Source: an uncultured Akkermansia sp.
GTDB lineage: Bacteria; Verrucomicrobiota; Verrucomicrobiia; Verrucomicrobiales; Akkermansiaceae
NCBI GenBank assembly: GCA_904502165.1
Contig: CAJGDB010000042.1
Span: 1-14,334, forward strand
Direction: 5' to 3'
Length of the DNA: 14,334 nt
This document shows positions 7,224 through 14,168 of this stretch, in pieces (positions within the stretch are counted from its first letter, which is position 1; each line of letters begins with the position of its first letter). The notes under the pieces were generated by a model that did no database searches, had not been told where the DNA came from, and worked only from the letters and a program-made list of their open reading frames with translations. The translations under genes were made by a program, and so were the position numbers.

Positions 7224-8534
7224 GTGAGCGATTATCAGCAGAAAAAGCAGGGATTCAAACCTCGCTATCAGGATAAGAAACGCCCGCTGGGCAGTGGAAC
7301 TCCGAAGGCTCGAGCCTTCAAGACCGCCGATGCCCCGGAGGGGAGTGAGGATTGGGTGCGTCCCTGGGTGCAGCTCAAGTACTTTACCTACAATCCGGCT
7401 GTGTTCCCGCGCATGCTTGGAGCGGTAAGCCCGGATGCCGTCCAGGGTGGTTTGATAAATGTATACGATAAGAACGGCGATTTGTTCGGTGGCGGATTCT
7501 GGAACCCACAGAGCCGCACTCCGCTGCGTATGCTGGCGCATGGGCCTGAGGTGTTGAAGGAAAAGGATCTGGAACAGGCTATCCGCCGGGCCGTTGCCTG
7601 GCGCCGGCAGGATTGCAGCCTCGAATCAATTACAAATGCCTACCGGGTGATTCATGGGGATTCTGATGGCCTGGGTGGGTTGATTGTCGACCGCTACAAC
7701 GATGTGCTGAGCCTTGAGGTGACGACCCTGGGCGTGTGGCTGCGACTGCCGCAGTGGCTGCCGTTGCTGCATGAACTCTGCGGCACGAAGCGCCATGTGA
7801 TAACGGTGGATGAAGGTATTGCCCGTATGGAGGGTATAGATGTAAGCAAGGCCCCGGAGAGTGAGCCTGTGCATAAGGTCCGCATTGTGGAGAATGGCGT
7901 GAATTTCGAGGTCGATTTTGCCCAGGGGCATAAGACCGGCTTCTTCTGCGACCAGCGCGATAACCGCCTGAAGCTCTCGCAGTTGGTGAAGGGTAAGACC
8001 ATGCTGGATTTGTGCTGTTACTCCGGCGGCTTCTCCATCTATTCCAAGCTGCATGGCGGCGCTGCAGAGGTAACGGCGGTGGACCTGGATGAGAAAGCTA
8101 TTCTGATGGCGAAGCGCAATGCGAACATCAATGCTCAGAATGGCCCGCTCCGCATCGATTTTGTGCATGCAGATGCGTTCGTATACGCCCGCCAGATGGT
8201 GCGGAACGGCAAGCTTTTCGATGTGGTTCTACTCGACCCGCCCAAGTTTGTACTGGGGCGTGACGAGGAGAAGGAGGAGGGCCTCAGGAAGTACAATGAC
8301 CTCAACATGCTTGGTTTGCAGTGTGTGCGCCGGGGTGGCTTGTTTGTCACCTGTTCTTGCAGTGGGCTGGTGAGTCCGGCTGAGTTTGAAAAGGTAGTCA
8401 TCAAGGCCGCTCAGCGGCTGGGTCGCCGTCTGCAGATTCTCGATATGACCGGCCCTGGCTGGGATCATCCCTTCCTCTCCACCTATCCTGAGGGGCGTTA
8501 TCTGAAGGTTCTCTGGGCCCGCGTACTGGTATGA
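7224..8534 (+). CDS. rlmI: RlmI-like class I SAM-dependent rRNA methyltransferase
   Basis: This 436-residue protein is like RlmI (YccW), which makes m5C1962 in 23S rRNA. The N-terminal part (about 45-120) has the look of a PUA RNA-binding domain (GGLINVYDKNGDLFGGGFWN). The middle has GLIVDRYNDVLSLEVTT and a GFFCDQRDNR motif. The Rossmann methyltransferase core shows the SAM loop LDLCCYSGGFS (261-271), acidic D287 after strand 2 (AVDLDEKA), motif IV DPPKF (338-342) and TCSCS (376-380), which holds the probable catalytic cysteine. The frame is open upstream to a TTG at 7188, but that TTG is the -35 box, so the start must be downstream. The GTG at 7224 is chosen because it sits at the predicted transcription start. 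A basic N-terminal extension makes it slightly longer than E. coli RlmI. Its stop overlaps the antiporter start (ATGA). Exact RlmI specificity is inferred. Confidence 0.87.
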   Translation: MSDYQQKKQGFKPRYQDKKRPLGSGTPKARAFKTADAPEGSEDWVRPWVQLKYFTYNPAVFPRMLGAVSPDAVQGGLINVYDKNGDLFGGGFWNPQSRTPLRMLAHGPEVLKEKDLEQAIRRAVAWRRQDCSLESITNAYRVIHGDSDGLGGLIVDRYNDVLSLEVTTLGVWLRLPQWLPLLHELCGTKRHVITVDEGIARMEGIDVSKAPESEPVHKVRIVENGVNFEVDFAQGHKTGFFCDQRDNRLKLSQLVKGKTMLDLCCYSGGFSIYSKLHGGAAEVTAVDLDEKAILMAKRNANINAQNGPLRIDFVHADAFVYARQMVRNGKLFDVVLLDPPKFVLGRDEEKEEGLRKYNDLNMLGLQCVRRGGLFVTCSCSGLVSPAEFEKVVIKAAQRLGRRLQILDMTGPGWDHPFLSTYPEGRYLKVLWARVLV

Positions 8535-10228
8535 TTTATACACTTGTCATGGGCTTGGGCCTGGCCTTTGTGCTGGGCATGGTGGCGCAGAAGATGAAAC
8601 TCTCGCCTCTGGTGGGGTATCTGGTGGCTGGCATGCTGGCCGCCCAGCCCTGGTGGGGGCAGCCTGTGGACCAGCACATGGTGGAGGAGTTCTCGCACAT
8701 TGGTGTGGTGCTGCTTCTCTTTGGTGTGGGGCTGCATTTTCATTTCAAGGACTTATTGGCCGTACGCAAGGTAGCCGTGCCCGGAGCGGTATCCTGCAGT
8801 CTGATATGGACAGGTATCGGAGGCCTGGTGTACTATCTCTGCGGGGGGGCCGGAGGCTGGGTGGCAGCTGCCATTTTCGGCATGTGCGTCTGCGTCTCGA
8901 GCACGGTGGTGCTCACGCGAGTGCTGGAGGATAACAAGATGCTGCAGACACCCGCCGGGCATACAGCCTTGGGCTGGCTGGTGGTGGAGGATTTATTCAC
9001 CATTATCCTGCTGGTTCTGATGCCGGTCATGTTCGGCAGCGATGAGCTGCTGCCCGCCCTGGGAGGTATGGCGGTGAAACTGGTACTGCTGGTGTTCATT
9101 GTGGCATGGTTGGGCAAGCGGGTGATTGCACAGGTGCTTACCTATGTGGCCCGCCATGGGTCTGATGAGCTTTTCACCCTGGGGGTGCTGGTGATTGCGC
9201 TGGGTATTGCGGTCTTGTCATCGTATGTCTTCAATGCCTCCATGGAATTCGGGGCTTTCCTTTCCGGCATGGTGGTGGGGCAGAGCAAATTTGCCAGCCG
9301 TGCTGCGAGCGATGCCTTGCCCATGCGCGATGCCTTTGCAGTGTTGTTCTTTGTATCGGTGGGTATGGGCTTCCAGCTTTCCAGTTTGTTGGAATACTGG
9401 CCTCTGGCTTTGGGAACAACGGCCTATGTACTGCTCATTAAACCCGTGACGGGCTATATTGTCATCCGCCTGTTGCGCCGCCCGGCGCGTCTGGGCGTGG
9501 TAGTGGGAGGTGCGCTGGCGCAGATTGGTGAATTCTCCTTCATTCTGGCCACTCTGGCAGCCAGTACCTACGGCGTTCTGCCGCTCTATGCTGCCAATGT
9601 CATTACCGGTGCGGCCATTATTTCCATTACGCTCAACGCCGCACTCTTCCGCTATGTGCCGAAACTGATTCACCTGCTGGAGAAGAATGCACCGGTTCCG
9701 GCAGATGCTGCGCGGCATGTGCCTGCGCCGTCGGATGAGCGGCACCGCGTGATAGTGGTAGGCTATGGCCCCAGCGGGCAGATTATGACCAATCTGCTTC
9801 GTAAATACGATGTAGAGGTTGTGGTGCTGGAAATGAATATCGACACCGTGAGCCGGCTGAACAAGGAGGGAATACCTGCACTGCATGGTGATGCCCGCCT
9901 GCGGCATATTTTGAAATTGGCCGGGGTGGAACAAGCCCGTGCCATCATGGTAACGGCTGCAGCTGCTCCCTCAAAGGAAATTGCCGCAGCTGCCCGGAGC
10001 CTGAATAAGGGTATTGAAATCATGGCGTATACCACGTACATGAGCCAGGCCAGGGAGTTGCGTAAGGGCGGTGATGCCATATTCTCCGGAGAAGAGGAGG
10101 TGGCACTTTCGATGTCCTCGCGCCTGCTGCGCCATATGGGTGCCACCGAGGAACAGGTGACCCGTGAACGCGTGGCTACGCGTCGCAGACTTGCCGGCCT
10201 TCCGCCGGAGGAACAGGCAGGAACCTGA
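8531..10228 (+). CDS. KefB/YbaL-type cation:proton antiporter with RCK domain, copy 1
   Basis: This 565-residue protein belongs to the CPA2 monovalent cation/proton antiporter family. The first ~380 residues form about 12 hydrophobic segments with family landmarks: LSPLVGYLVAGML (24-36), CVCVSSTVVLTRVL, WLVVEDL with the probable ion-site D154, and MEFGAFLSGMVVG. The cytoplasmic tail is a TrkA-N/RCK domain with the dinucleotide motif GYGPSG (411-416), strand-2 acidic residue E434 and HGDA. VVED rather than the Q-D pair of KefB/KefC resembles YbaL. It would exchange K+ or Na+ for H+ across the inner membrane under control of a nucleotide or redox ligand; the substrate is unproven. The ATG overlaps the rlmI stop by 4 bp, implying translational coupling. 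A close paralogue follows 97 bp downstream. Confidence 0.9.
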   Translation: MIYTLVMGLGLAFVLGMVAQKMKLSPLVGYLVAGMLAAQPWWGQPVDQHMVEEFSHIGVVLLLFGVGLHFHFKDLLAVRKVAVPGAVSCSLIWTGIGGLVYYLCGGAGGWVAAAIFGMCVCVSSTVVLTRVLEDNKMLQTPAGHTALGWLVVEDLFTIILLVLMPVMFGSDELLPALGGMAVKLVLLVFIVAWLGKRVIAQVLTYVARHGSDELFTLGVLVIALGIAVLSSYVFNASMEFGAFLSGMVVGQSKFASRAASDALPMRDAFAVLFFVSVGMGFQLSSLLEYWPLALGTTAYVLLIKPVTGYIVIRLLRRPARLGVVVGGALAQIGEFSFILATLAASTYGVLPLYAANVITGAAIISITLNAALFRYVPKLIHLLEKNAPVPADAARHVPAPSDERHRVIVVGYGPSGQIMTNLLRKYDVEVVVLEMNIDTVSRLNKEGIPALHGDARLRHILKLAGVEQARAIMVTAAAAPSKEIAAAARSLNKGIEIMAYTTYMSQARELRKGGDAIFSGEEEVALSMSSRLLRHMGATEEQVTRERVATRRRLAGLPPEEQAGT

Positions 10229-10243
10229 CAAATCTTCTGAAAT

Positions 10244-10260
10244 CTCCCGGCTGCCGGGAG
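10244..10260 (+). repeat. Short perfect hairpin after antiporter copy 1
   Basis: CTCCCGGC and GCCGGGAG form an 8-nt perfect inverted repeat around a single T (in practice 7 bp with a CTG loop), 15 nt after the antiporter stop. The following TGTTGCCTTGT is only mildly T-rich, so alone it is a weak terminator; it may act as a 3' mRNA-stabilising hairpin or help the second hairpin at 10282. Confidence 0.5.
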
Positions 10261-10267
10261 TGTTGCC

Positions 10268-10296
10268 TTGTCAAACGGGCTGAGTCGGTGTAGTAT
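10268..10296 (+). promoter_or_regulatory. Sigma-70-like promoter of antiporter copy 2
   Basis: TTGTCA (10268-10273, five of six) and TAGTAT (10291-10296, four of six) are spaced 17 nt. The predicted start, about 10303, lies in the loop of the hairpin at 10282-10317 and gives a leader of about 23 nt without a Shine-Dalgarno. The -10 box lies in the 5' arm of that hairpin. Confidence 0.65.
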
Positions 10297-10325
10297 CGTA
10301 GTTATACACACCGACTCTCCTTTTT
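10282..10325 (+). terminator. Long hairpin plus T-tract abutting the antiporter copy 2 start codon
   Basis: GAGTCGGTGT (10282-10291) pairs with ACACCGACTC (10308-10317), and inside it GTAT (10293-10296) pairs with ATAC (10304-10307). This makes a 14-bp stem with one bulged A (10292) and a 7-nt loop. TCCTTTTT follows directly and runs into the ATG at 10326. This looks like an intrinsic terminator for read-through from copy 1. As the -10 box is inside it, the inverted repeat could instead be an operator. Confidence 0.6.
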
Positions 10326-12014
10326 ATGATTTTCACTCTTGTAATCGGTCTTACTCTGGCGCTGGTGCTGGGCATGCTGGCGCAGAAACTCCGCCTGTCT
10401 CCGCTGGTGGGGTATCTGGTGGCAGGAATGCTGGCGGCGCAGCCCTGGTGGGGAGAGCCGGTGGATGCCCATGTGGTTGAGGATTTTTCGCATATAGGTG
10501 TAGTGCTGCTGTTGTTTGGTGTGGGCTTGCAGTTTCACATCAAGGACCTGCTGGCTGTGCAGAAAGTGGCGGTGCCGGGGGCTCTGGTGTGCATGCTGAC
10601 GGTTTCGCTGCTGGGCATGGTGGCTTTCCACTTCCTGGGCGTGGGGAATGTGGCATGGGTGAATAGCCTTATGTTCGGGTTGTGCGTGTGCGTGTCCAGT
10701 ACAGTGGTGCTCACACGCGTGCTGGGGGATAATCGTGTGCTGCAGACTCCTACAGGGCACACTGCGCTGGGCTGGCTGGTGGTGGAGGATATGTTCACCA
10801 TTGTGCTGCTGGTACTGCTGCCGGCTATCTTCGGGGGACAGGAACTGGGCCCTGCGCTGGGAATGATGGCCGTGAAGCTGACTCTGCTTGTAATCGTGGT
10901 GGCGTTCTTTGGGCGCAAGGTCATCAAGCAGGTGCTGACCTATATTTCCCGGCATTGTTCAGATGAGCTTTTCACTCTGGCAGTGCTGGTCTGTGCGCTG
11001 GGTATAGCTGTATTGTCTGCTACGGTCTTTAATGCCTCCATGGAGTTCGGGGCCTTCCTTTCCGGCATGGTGGTGGGACAGAGCAAATTTGCCAGCCGCG
11101 CAGCGAGTGATGCTCTGCCCATGCGCGATGCCTTTGCCGTGCTTTTCTTTGTTTCCGTTGGTATGGGATTTCAGGTGGGCGGCTTGCTGGAGTATTGGCC
11201 ACTGGCCCTGGCTACACTGGGAATCTGCATGCTGGCCAAGCCGGTCATGGCAGCCATCATGGTGCGGCTCATGGGTAAACCCATGCGGCTGAGTCTTATG
11301 GTCGGTGGCTCACTTTCCCAGATAGGTGAGTTTTCTTTCATCCTTGCAACGCTCATCGCCGGTACATATCACCTTTTACCTGCGGAAGCGGTGAATGTGA
11401 TTACGGGTGTGGCTATCATCTCCATCACACTCAACGCGGCGCTGTACCGCTTTGTACCCCTGACTGTGCATCGTCTCGAGGAACGCGGTATCGGGGTGGC
11501 TTCTGTCGGCTCCGACCATGTGCCGGAAGCAGCTGATGACAGATACCGCATCATTCTGGTGGGATACGGCCCCTGTGGTGAACTGGTGGGTCATGTACTG
11601 CGCCAGCACGATATGGATGTGGTGGTGCTGGAAATGAACATAGATACGGTGATGCGTCTGAACCAGGCGGGAATTCCTGCGCTGCACGGCGATGCATCGA
11701 ACCGCACCATTCTGCGCCTGGCCGGGGTGGAAAAGGCCAAAGCCATCATTATTTCCTCCGCGGCAGCTCCTGCTGTCCAGATTGCGGCGGCAGCCCGCAG
11801 CCTGAACCCGGATATCCGGGTGGTGGCTCACACCAACTATATACGCATTGCCCGGGCCATCGCCCAATCCGGCGATGCACATGCCTTTGCGGGTGAGGCT
11901 GAGGTAGCACTGGCCATGAGCAGCCACATGCTGCGCGCGCTGGGGGCTACGGAGGAACAAGTGGCCCGCGAAAGTACGGAGAACCGGGCCCGCCTTATGG
12001 GGACGCAGGGGTGA
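10326..12014 (+). CDS. KefB/YbaL-type cation:proton antiporter with RCK domain, copy 2
   Basis: This 562-residue protein is a tandem paralogue of the preceding antiporter, similar along the whole length with few gaps. It keeps the CPA2 landmarks (LSPLVGYLVAGML, WLVVEDM with D155, MEFGAFLSGMVVG) and the RCK motif, here GYGPCG (413-418) with cysteine where copy 1 has serine. Residues 235-283 are identical to 234-282 of copy 1. Differences concentrate in the region around residues 87-112, the linker before RCK (about 385-405) and the ends. It has its own promoter and a terminator-like hairpin before it, so it can be expressed independently of copy 1. It ends 7 bp from the convergent small membrane-protein gene. 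Two copies may differ in ion preference or regulation, or form heterodimers; this is inference. Confidence 0.9.
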   Translation: MIFTLVIGLTLALVLGMLAQKLRLSPLVGYLVAGMLAAQPWWGEPVDAHVVEDFSHIGVVLLLFGVGLQFHIKDLLAVQKVAVPGALVCMLTVSLLGMVAFHFLGVGNVAWVNSLMFGLCVCVSSTVVLTRVLGDNRVLQTPTGHTALGWLVVEDMFTIVLLVLLPAIFGGQELGPALGMMAVKLTLLVIVVAFFGRKVIKQVLTYISRHCSDELFTLAVLVCALGIAVLSATVFNASMEFGAFLSGMVVGQSKFASRAASDALPMRDAFAVLFFVSVGMGFQVGGLLEYWPLALATLGICMLAKPVMAAIMVRLMGKPMRLSLMVGGSLSQIGEFSFILATLIAGTYHLLPAEAVNVITGVAIISITLNAALYRFVPLTVHRLEERGIGVASVGSDHVPEAADDRYRIILVGYGPCGELVGHVLRQHDMDVVVLEMNIDTVMRLNQAGIPALHGDASNRTILRLAGVEKAKAIIISSAAAPAVQIAAAARSLNPDIRVVAHTNYIRIARAIAQSGDAHAFAGEAEVALAMSSHMLRALGATEEQVARESTENRARLMGTQG

Positions 12015-12021
12015 GAGATTC

Positions 12022-12480
12022 TTATTCCGCGTTGTGTCCGGGATGCCCTTCTTCCTTCTGTAATCCGGCCGTTAATCGGGCGTATAGGACACGCAGGCGC
12101 AGCAGGAGAACAATGATAATGAGGGTGACGATGGTCAGATAGCCCACAACGCCCCAGCAGAGGTAACGCACGGAATTCAGCGTGTCGTTCACTTTCTCGT
12201 TTTCCAGCATGCGCTGGGTGATGACATCGCCCACCTCCCGGGCGTATTCGCGGCCTTCCTCCTTATAAGCCTCCAGCAGATTATCAGTGGCGCTACGCAG
12301 GGTGAGTACAAGCGAATCTCCCAGGCCGGGAGGAGTTGCTGCGGGTGAACCAGCGGCGGGAGCTGCCGCTGCCGGTGTTTCCACTTTCAGCAATTCACCC
12401 AGAATCTTCTCGAAATCAATTCCGGCCTGTACAGGCAGAATACATGCAAGAAGCGAGAAGATAAACAGAAAATGTCTCAT
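12022..12480 (-). CDS. Small envelope protein with signal peptide and one C-terminal membrane span
   Basis: This 152-residue protein is unrecognised. From the ATG at 12480 it opens with a clean signal peptide (MRHFLFIFSLLACILPVQA, cut after A19). An Ala/Pro-rich linker (about 35-53) and a charged helical region (55-104) follow. A strong membrane span at about 106-127 (LCWGVVGYLTIVTLIIIVLL) and a short basic, probably cytoplasmic tail complete it. An upstream in-frame ATG at 12516 would add MTRKRILCYIGS, but it overlaps the -35 box and spoils the signal peptide, so 12480 is preferred. It is transcribed separately from mpl. The topology would place the helical region in the periplasm. No function is assigned. 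Confidence 0.75.
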   Translation of the reverse strand: MRHFLFIFSLLACILPVQAGIDFEKILGELLKVETPAAAAPAAGSPAATPPGLGDSLVLTLRSATDNLLEAYKEEGREYAREVGDVITQRMLENEKVNDTLNSVRYLCWGVVGYLTIVTLIIIVLLLRLRVLYARLTAGLQKEEGHPGHNAE

Positions 12481-12486
12481 GCTGCC

Positions 12487-12516
12487 AATGTAGCACAAGA
12501 TCCGCTTCCGGGTCAA
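12487..12516 (-). promoter_or_regulatory. Extended -10 promoter of the small membrane-protein gene
   Basis: On the minus strand TTGACC (12516-12511, five of six) is followed after 18 nt by TACATT (12492-12487) preceded by TGC, an extended -10. The ATG at 12480 starts 6 nt later, so the transcript should be leaderless. The -35 box directly follows the U-tract of the mpl terminator. Confidence 0.65.
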
Positions 12517-12517
12517 G

Positions 12518-12545
12518 AAAAAGGCTCTGCTGTGTCAGCAGAGCC
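12518..12545 (-). terminator. Intrinsic terminator of mpl
   Basis: On the minus strand GGCTCTGCTG, loop ACA, CAGCAGAGCC form a perfect 10-bp GC-rich stem (12545-12523), followed by TTTTTC (12522-12517). The hairpin begins 8 nt after the mpl stop codon. Stem, tight loop and U-tract match a textbook rho-independent terminator. Confidence 0.88.
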
Positions 12546-12553
12546 GGAAATAC

Positions 12554-13990
12554 TTACTGGGCCAGCGCAATCAGCAGCTTGTTATGAATGCCGCCAAACC
12601 CGCCGTTGCTCATGACGAGCAGTACATCGTTCGGGTGTACATGGGTAACCACATGCGCCACGATGTCATCCACATCCCGCCCCACATAGGCATCTGTCCC
12701 CGCGGCCTGAATGTCAGCCAGCAATTGTTCTTCGTTCAAGCGCTGCTCCGGTGCAAGGCGCTTGTAATTCTCAATCGGGGAAATAACGGCAAAATCTGCG
12801 CCAGACAGAGCTTCGGCCAGCTCATTCTGGAAAAGGCTGCGGATGGTGGTGTTGCTGCGCGGTTCAAAGAGAACCCAGAGGCGGCTCTTCGGGAAACGCT
12901 GGCGAAGCCCCTCAATCGCCTGGCGGATGGCGGTGGGATGGTGGGCAAAATCATCCACCACTGTCACACCATTTACTGTGCCTCGTATCTCCTGGCGGCG
13001 GGCTACACCTTCAAAGCTTTCAAGAGCTGTGCGGATCTGGTCTGCATTCAGACCGGCAAAGGCAGCGGCACAGGCTGCCATGGCGGCGTTCCGTACATTG
13101 AAATCTCCAATCATGGGCAGGCTGAAACGCTCGTTGTTCAGCGGGCTGGGTTCCGTGCCTTCGTCCTGGGATTGGGAGATGAGGGTAAAGGAGCAGCCAT
13201 CGGTGCGGTGTTCCACATCGGTGATGCGAAGGTCTGCATTTTCGCCCATACCAACACTCACCATCTTCACCATTCTGAGCTCAGAGGCAGCATGCTGCCG
13301 CACATCCTCGCAGTTCGGACAGTCGGCGTTGATGAAAACGATGCCGTTACGGGGAACGACGCGCAGCAGGCGCTTGAAGGAAAGCTTGATGTCCTCCACA
13401 TTGTCGTAGATATCGGCGTGATCCATCTCAATGTTGTTGATGATGACCACCTCCGGCAGGTAGTGCAGGAACTTGGAGCGTTTATCAAAGAACGAGGTAT
13501 CATATTCATCGCCCTCCAGCACGCAGAAATCAGAATCAGTGAAACGACCGCCGCGGCCCAGGTTGCGGGCAATGCCGCCAATCATGAAACTGGGGTTCTG
13601 GCCGTTGGCCTCCAGCATCCAGGTCAGCATGGAGGTTGTGGTGGTCTTGCCATGAGTGCCGGTCACAACCAGATTTCTCTTGCCCCACAGGAAAAATTCC
13701 TTCATGGTTTCCGGCAGGCTCATATAGCGCAGGTGCGTATCCAGTACGGCCTCTACCTCTACATTGCCACGGCTCATTGCGTTGCCAATGATCACAAGAT
13801 CCGTATCTGCCGGAATATTGGCAGGATTATAGCCCTGGAAAATCTGGATGCCTTCATTTTCAAGGAAGGTGGACATGGGCGGGTACACATTGGCATCGGT
13901 GCCGGTGACCACGTAGCCCTTTCGTGCCATGGCCGAGGCAACGGCTCCCATGGCGGTGCCACATATTCCGAGAAAATGAACGTGTTTCAT
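12554..13990 (-). CDS. mpl: UDP-N-acetylmuramate:murein-tripeptide ligase Mpl
   Basis: Mpl is a Mur-ligase-family enzyme. It uses ATP to join recovered L-Ala-gamma-D-Glu-meso-DAP to UDP-MurNAc, recycling murein peptides in the cytoplasm. The 478-residue protein has the N-terminal nucleotide-sugar loop GICGTAMG (8-15), the ATP P-loop GTHGKT (111-116), GDEYDTSFFDK (160-170), EMDHADIY (188-195), GDFNVRNA (295-302), DDFAHHPTA (346-354) and FEPRSNT (375-381). The DEYDTSFFDKRSKF and FEPRSN segments separate Mpl from MurC. It is about 20 residues longer than the E. coli enzyme. An AGGA lies 5 nt before the ATG, one of the few Shine-Dalgarno-like sites here. Its presence implies meso-DAP peptidoglycan and cell-wall recycling. 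It is followed by a strong terminator, and an IS end lies upstream. Confidence 0.95.
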   Translation of the reverse strand: MKHVHFLGICGTAMGAVASAMARKGYVVTGTDANVYPPMSTFLENEGIQIFQGYNPANIPADTDLVIIGNAMSRGNVEVEAVLDTHLRYMSLPETMKEFFLWGKRNLVVTGTHGKTTTTSMLTWMLEANGQNPSFMIGGIARNLGRGGRFTDSDFCVLEGDEYDTSFFDKRSKFLHYLPEVVIINNIEMDHADIYDNVEDIKLSFKRLLRVVPRNGIVFINADCPNCEDVRQHAASELRMVKMVSVGMGENADLRITDVEHRTDGCSFTLISQSQDEGTEPSPLNNERFSLPMIGDFNVRNAAMAACAAAFAGLNADQIRTALESFEGVARRQEIRGTVNGVTVVDDFAHHPTAIRQAIEGLRQRFPKSRLWVLFEPRSNTTIRSLFQNELAEALSGADFAVISPIENYKRLAPEQRLNEEQLLADIQAAGTDAYVGRDVDDIVAHVVTHVHPNDVLLVMSNGGFGGIHNKLLIALAQ

Positions 13991-14023
13991 ATAGTTCCTG
14001 AACGATACGTAGAAGTGGAGAAG

Positions 14024-14052
14024 AGGTTAGCTTATCTCTTGTACCATTGCAA
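14024..14052 (-). promoter_or_regulatory. Weak candidate promoter of mpl
   Basis: On the minus strand TTGCAA (14052-14047, four of six) and TAACCT (14029-14024, three of six) are spaced 17 nt. This gives a leader of about 27 nt carrying AGGA before the mpl ATG. The boxes are poor, and the -35 may already lie in the insertion-sequence end, so this is tentative. Confidence 0.25.
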
Positions 14053-14085
14053 GCACTTTTTAGGGCATGCAGAACACTCCGCATT

Positions 14086-14157
14086 CGGACAAAAATATGC
14101 ACACCGAAATGCAAAAATTGGGGGCAGAAAAGAATAGCGCGGACAAAAATGCACACT
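14086..14157 (+). repeat. Phased 18-nt degenerate repeats at the insertion-sequence end
   Basis: Four consecutive 18-nt units can be read: CGGACAAAAATATGCACA (14086), CCGAAATGCAAAAATTGG (14104), GGGCAGAAAAGAATAGCG (14122) and CGGACAAAAATGCACACT (14140). Units 1 and 4 are clearly related; the middle two share only the G-rich start and the A-tract. They lie directly upstream of the transposase gene and are plausibly transposase-binding sites in the left terminus. Confidence 0.5.
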
Positions 14158-14162
14158 ATAAT
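14157..14162 (+). promoter_or_regulatory. Transposase -10 box
   Basis: A perfect TATAAT lies 6 nt before the transposase ATG at 14169; no convincing -35 is seen 16-18 nt upstream. The spacing again predicts a leaderless mRNA. The last repeat unit overlaps the box by one base, so transposase bound there could repress its own gene. Confidence 0.5.
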
Positions 14163-14168
14163 GTATGT

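Noticed and set aside
10229..10325. Possible small RNA gene between the antiporters
   Set aside because: The two hairpins and promoter are better explained as terminator and promoter elements; there is no separate promoter-to-terminator unit of RNA-gene size.
12481..12516. Longer version of the small membrane protein starting at 12516 (MTRKRILCYIGS...)
   Set aside because: The added codons overlap the promoter elements and place a polar stretch ahead of a complete signal peptide.
12584..14137. A 517-codon open frame on the plus strand across the whole mpl gene
   Set aside because: It is antisense to mpl, whose motifs are unmistakable. The antisense product has no family features, and the long frame is a by-product of codon usage in mpl.
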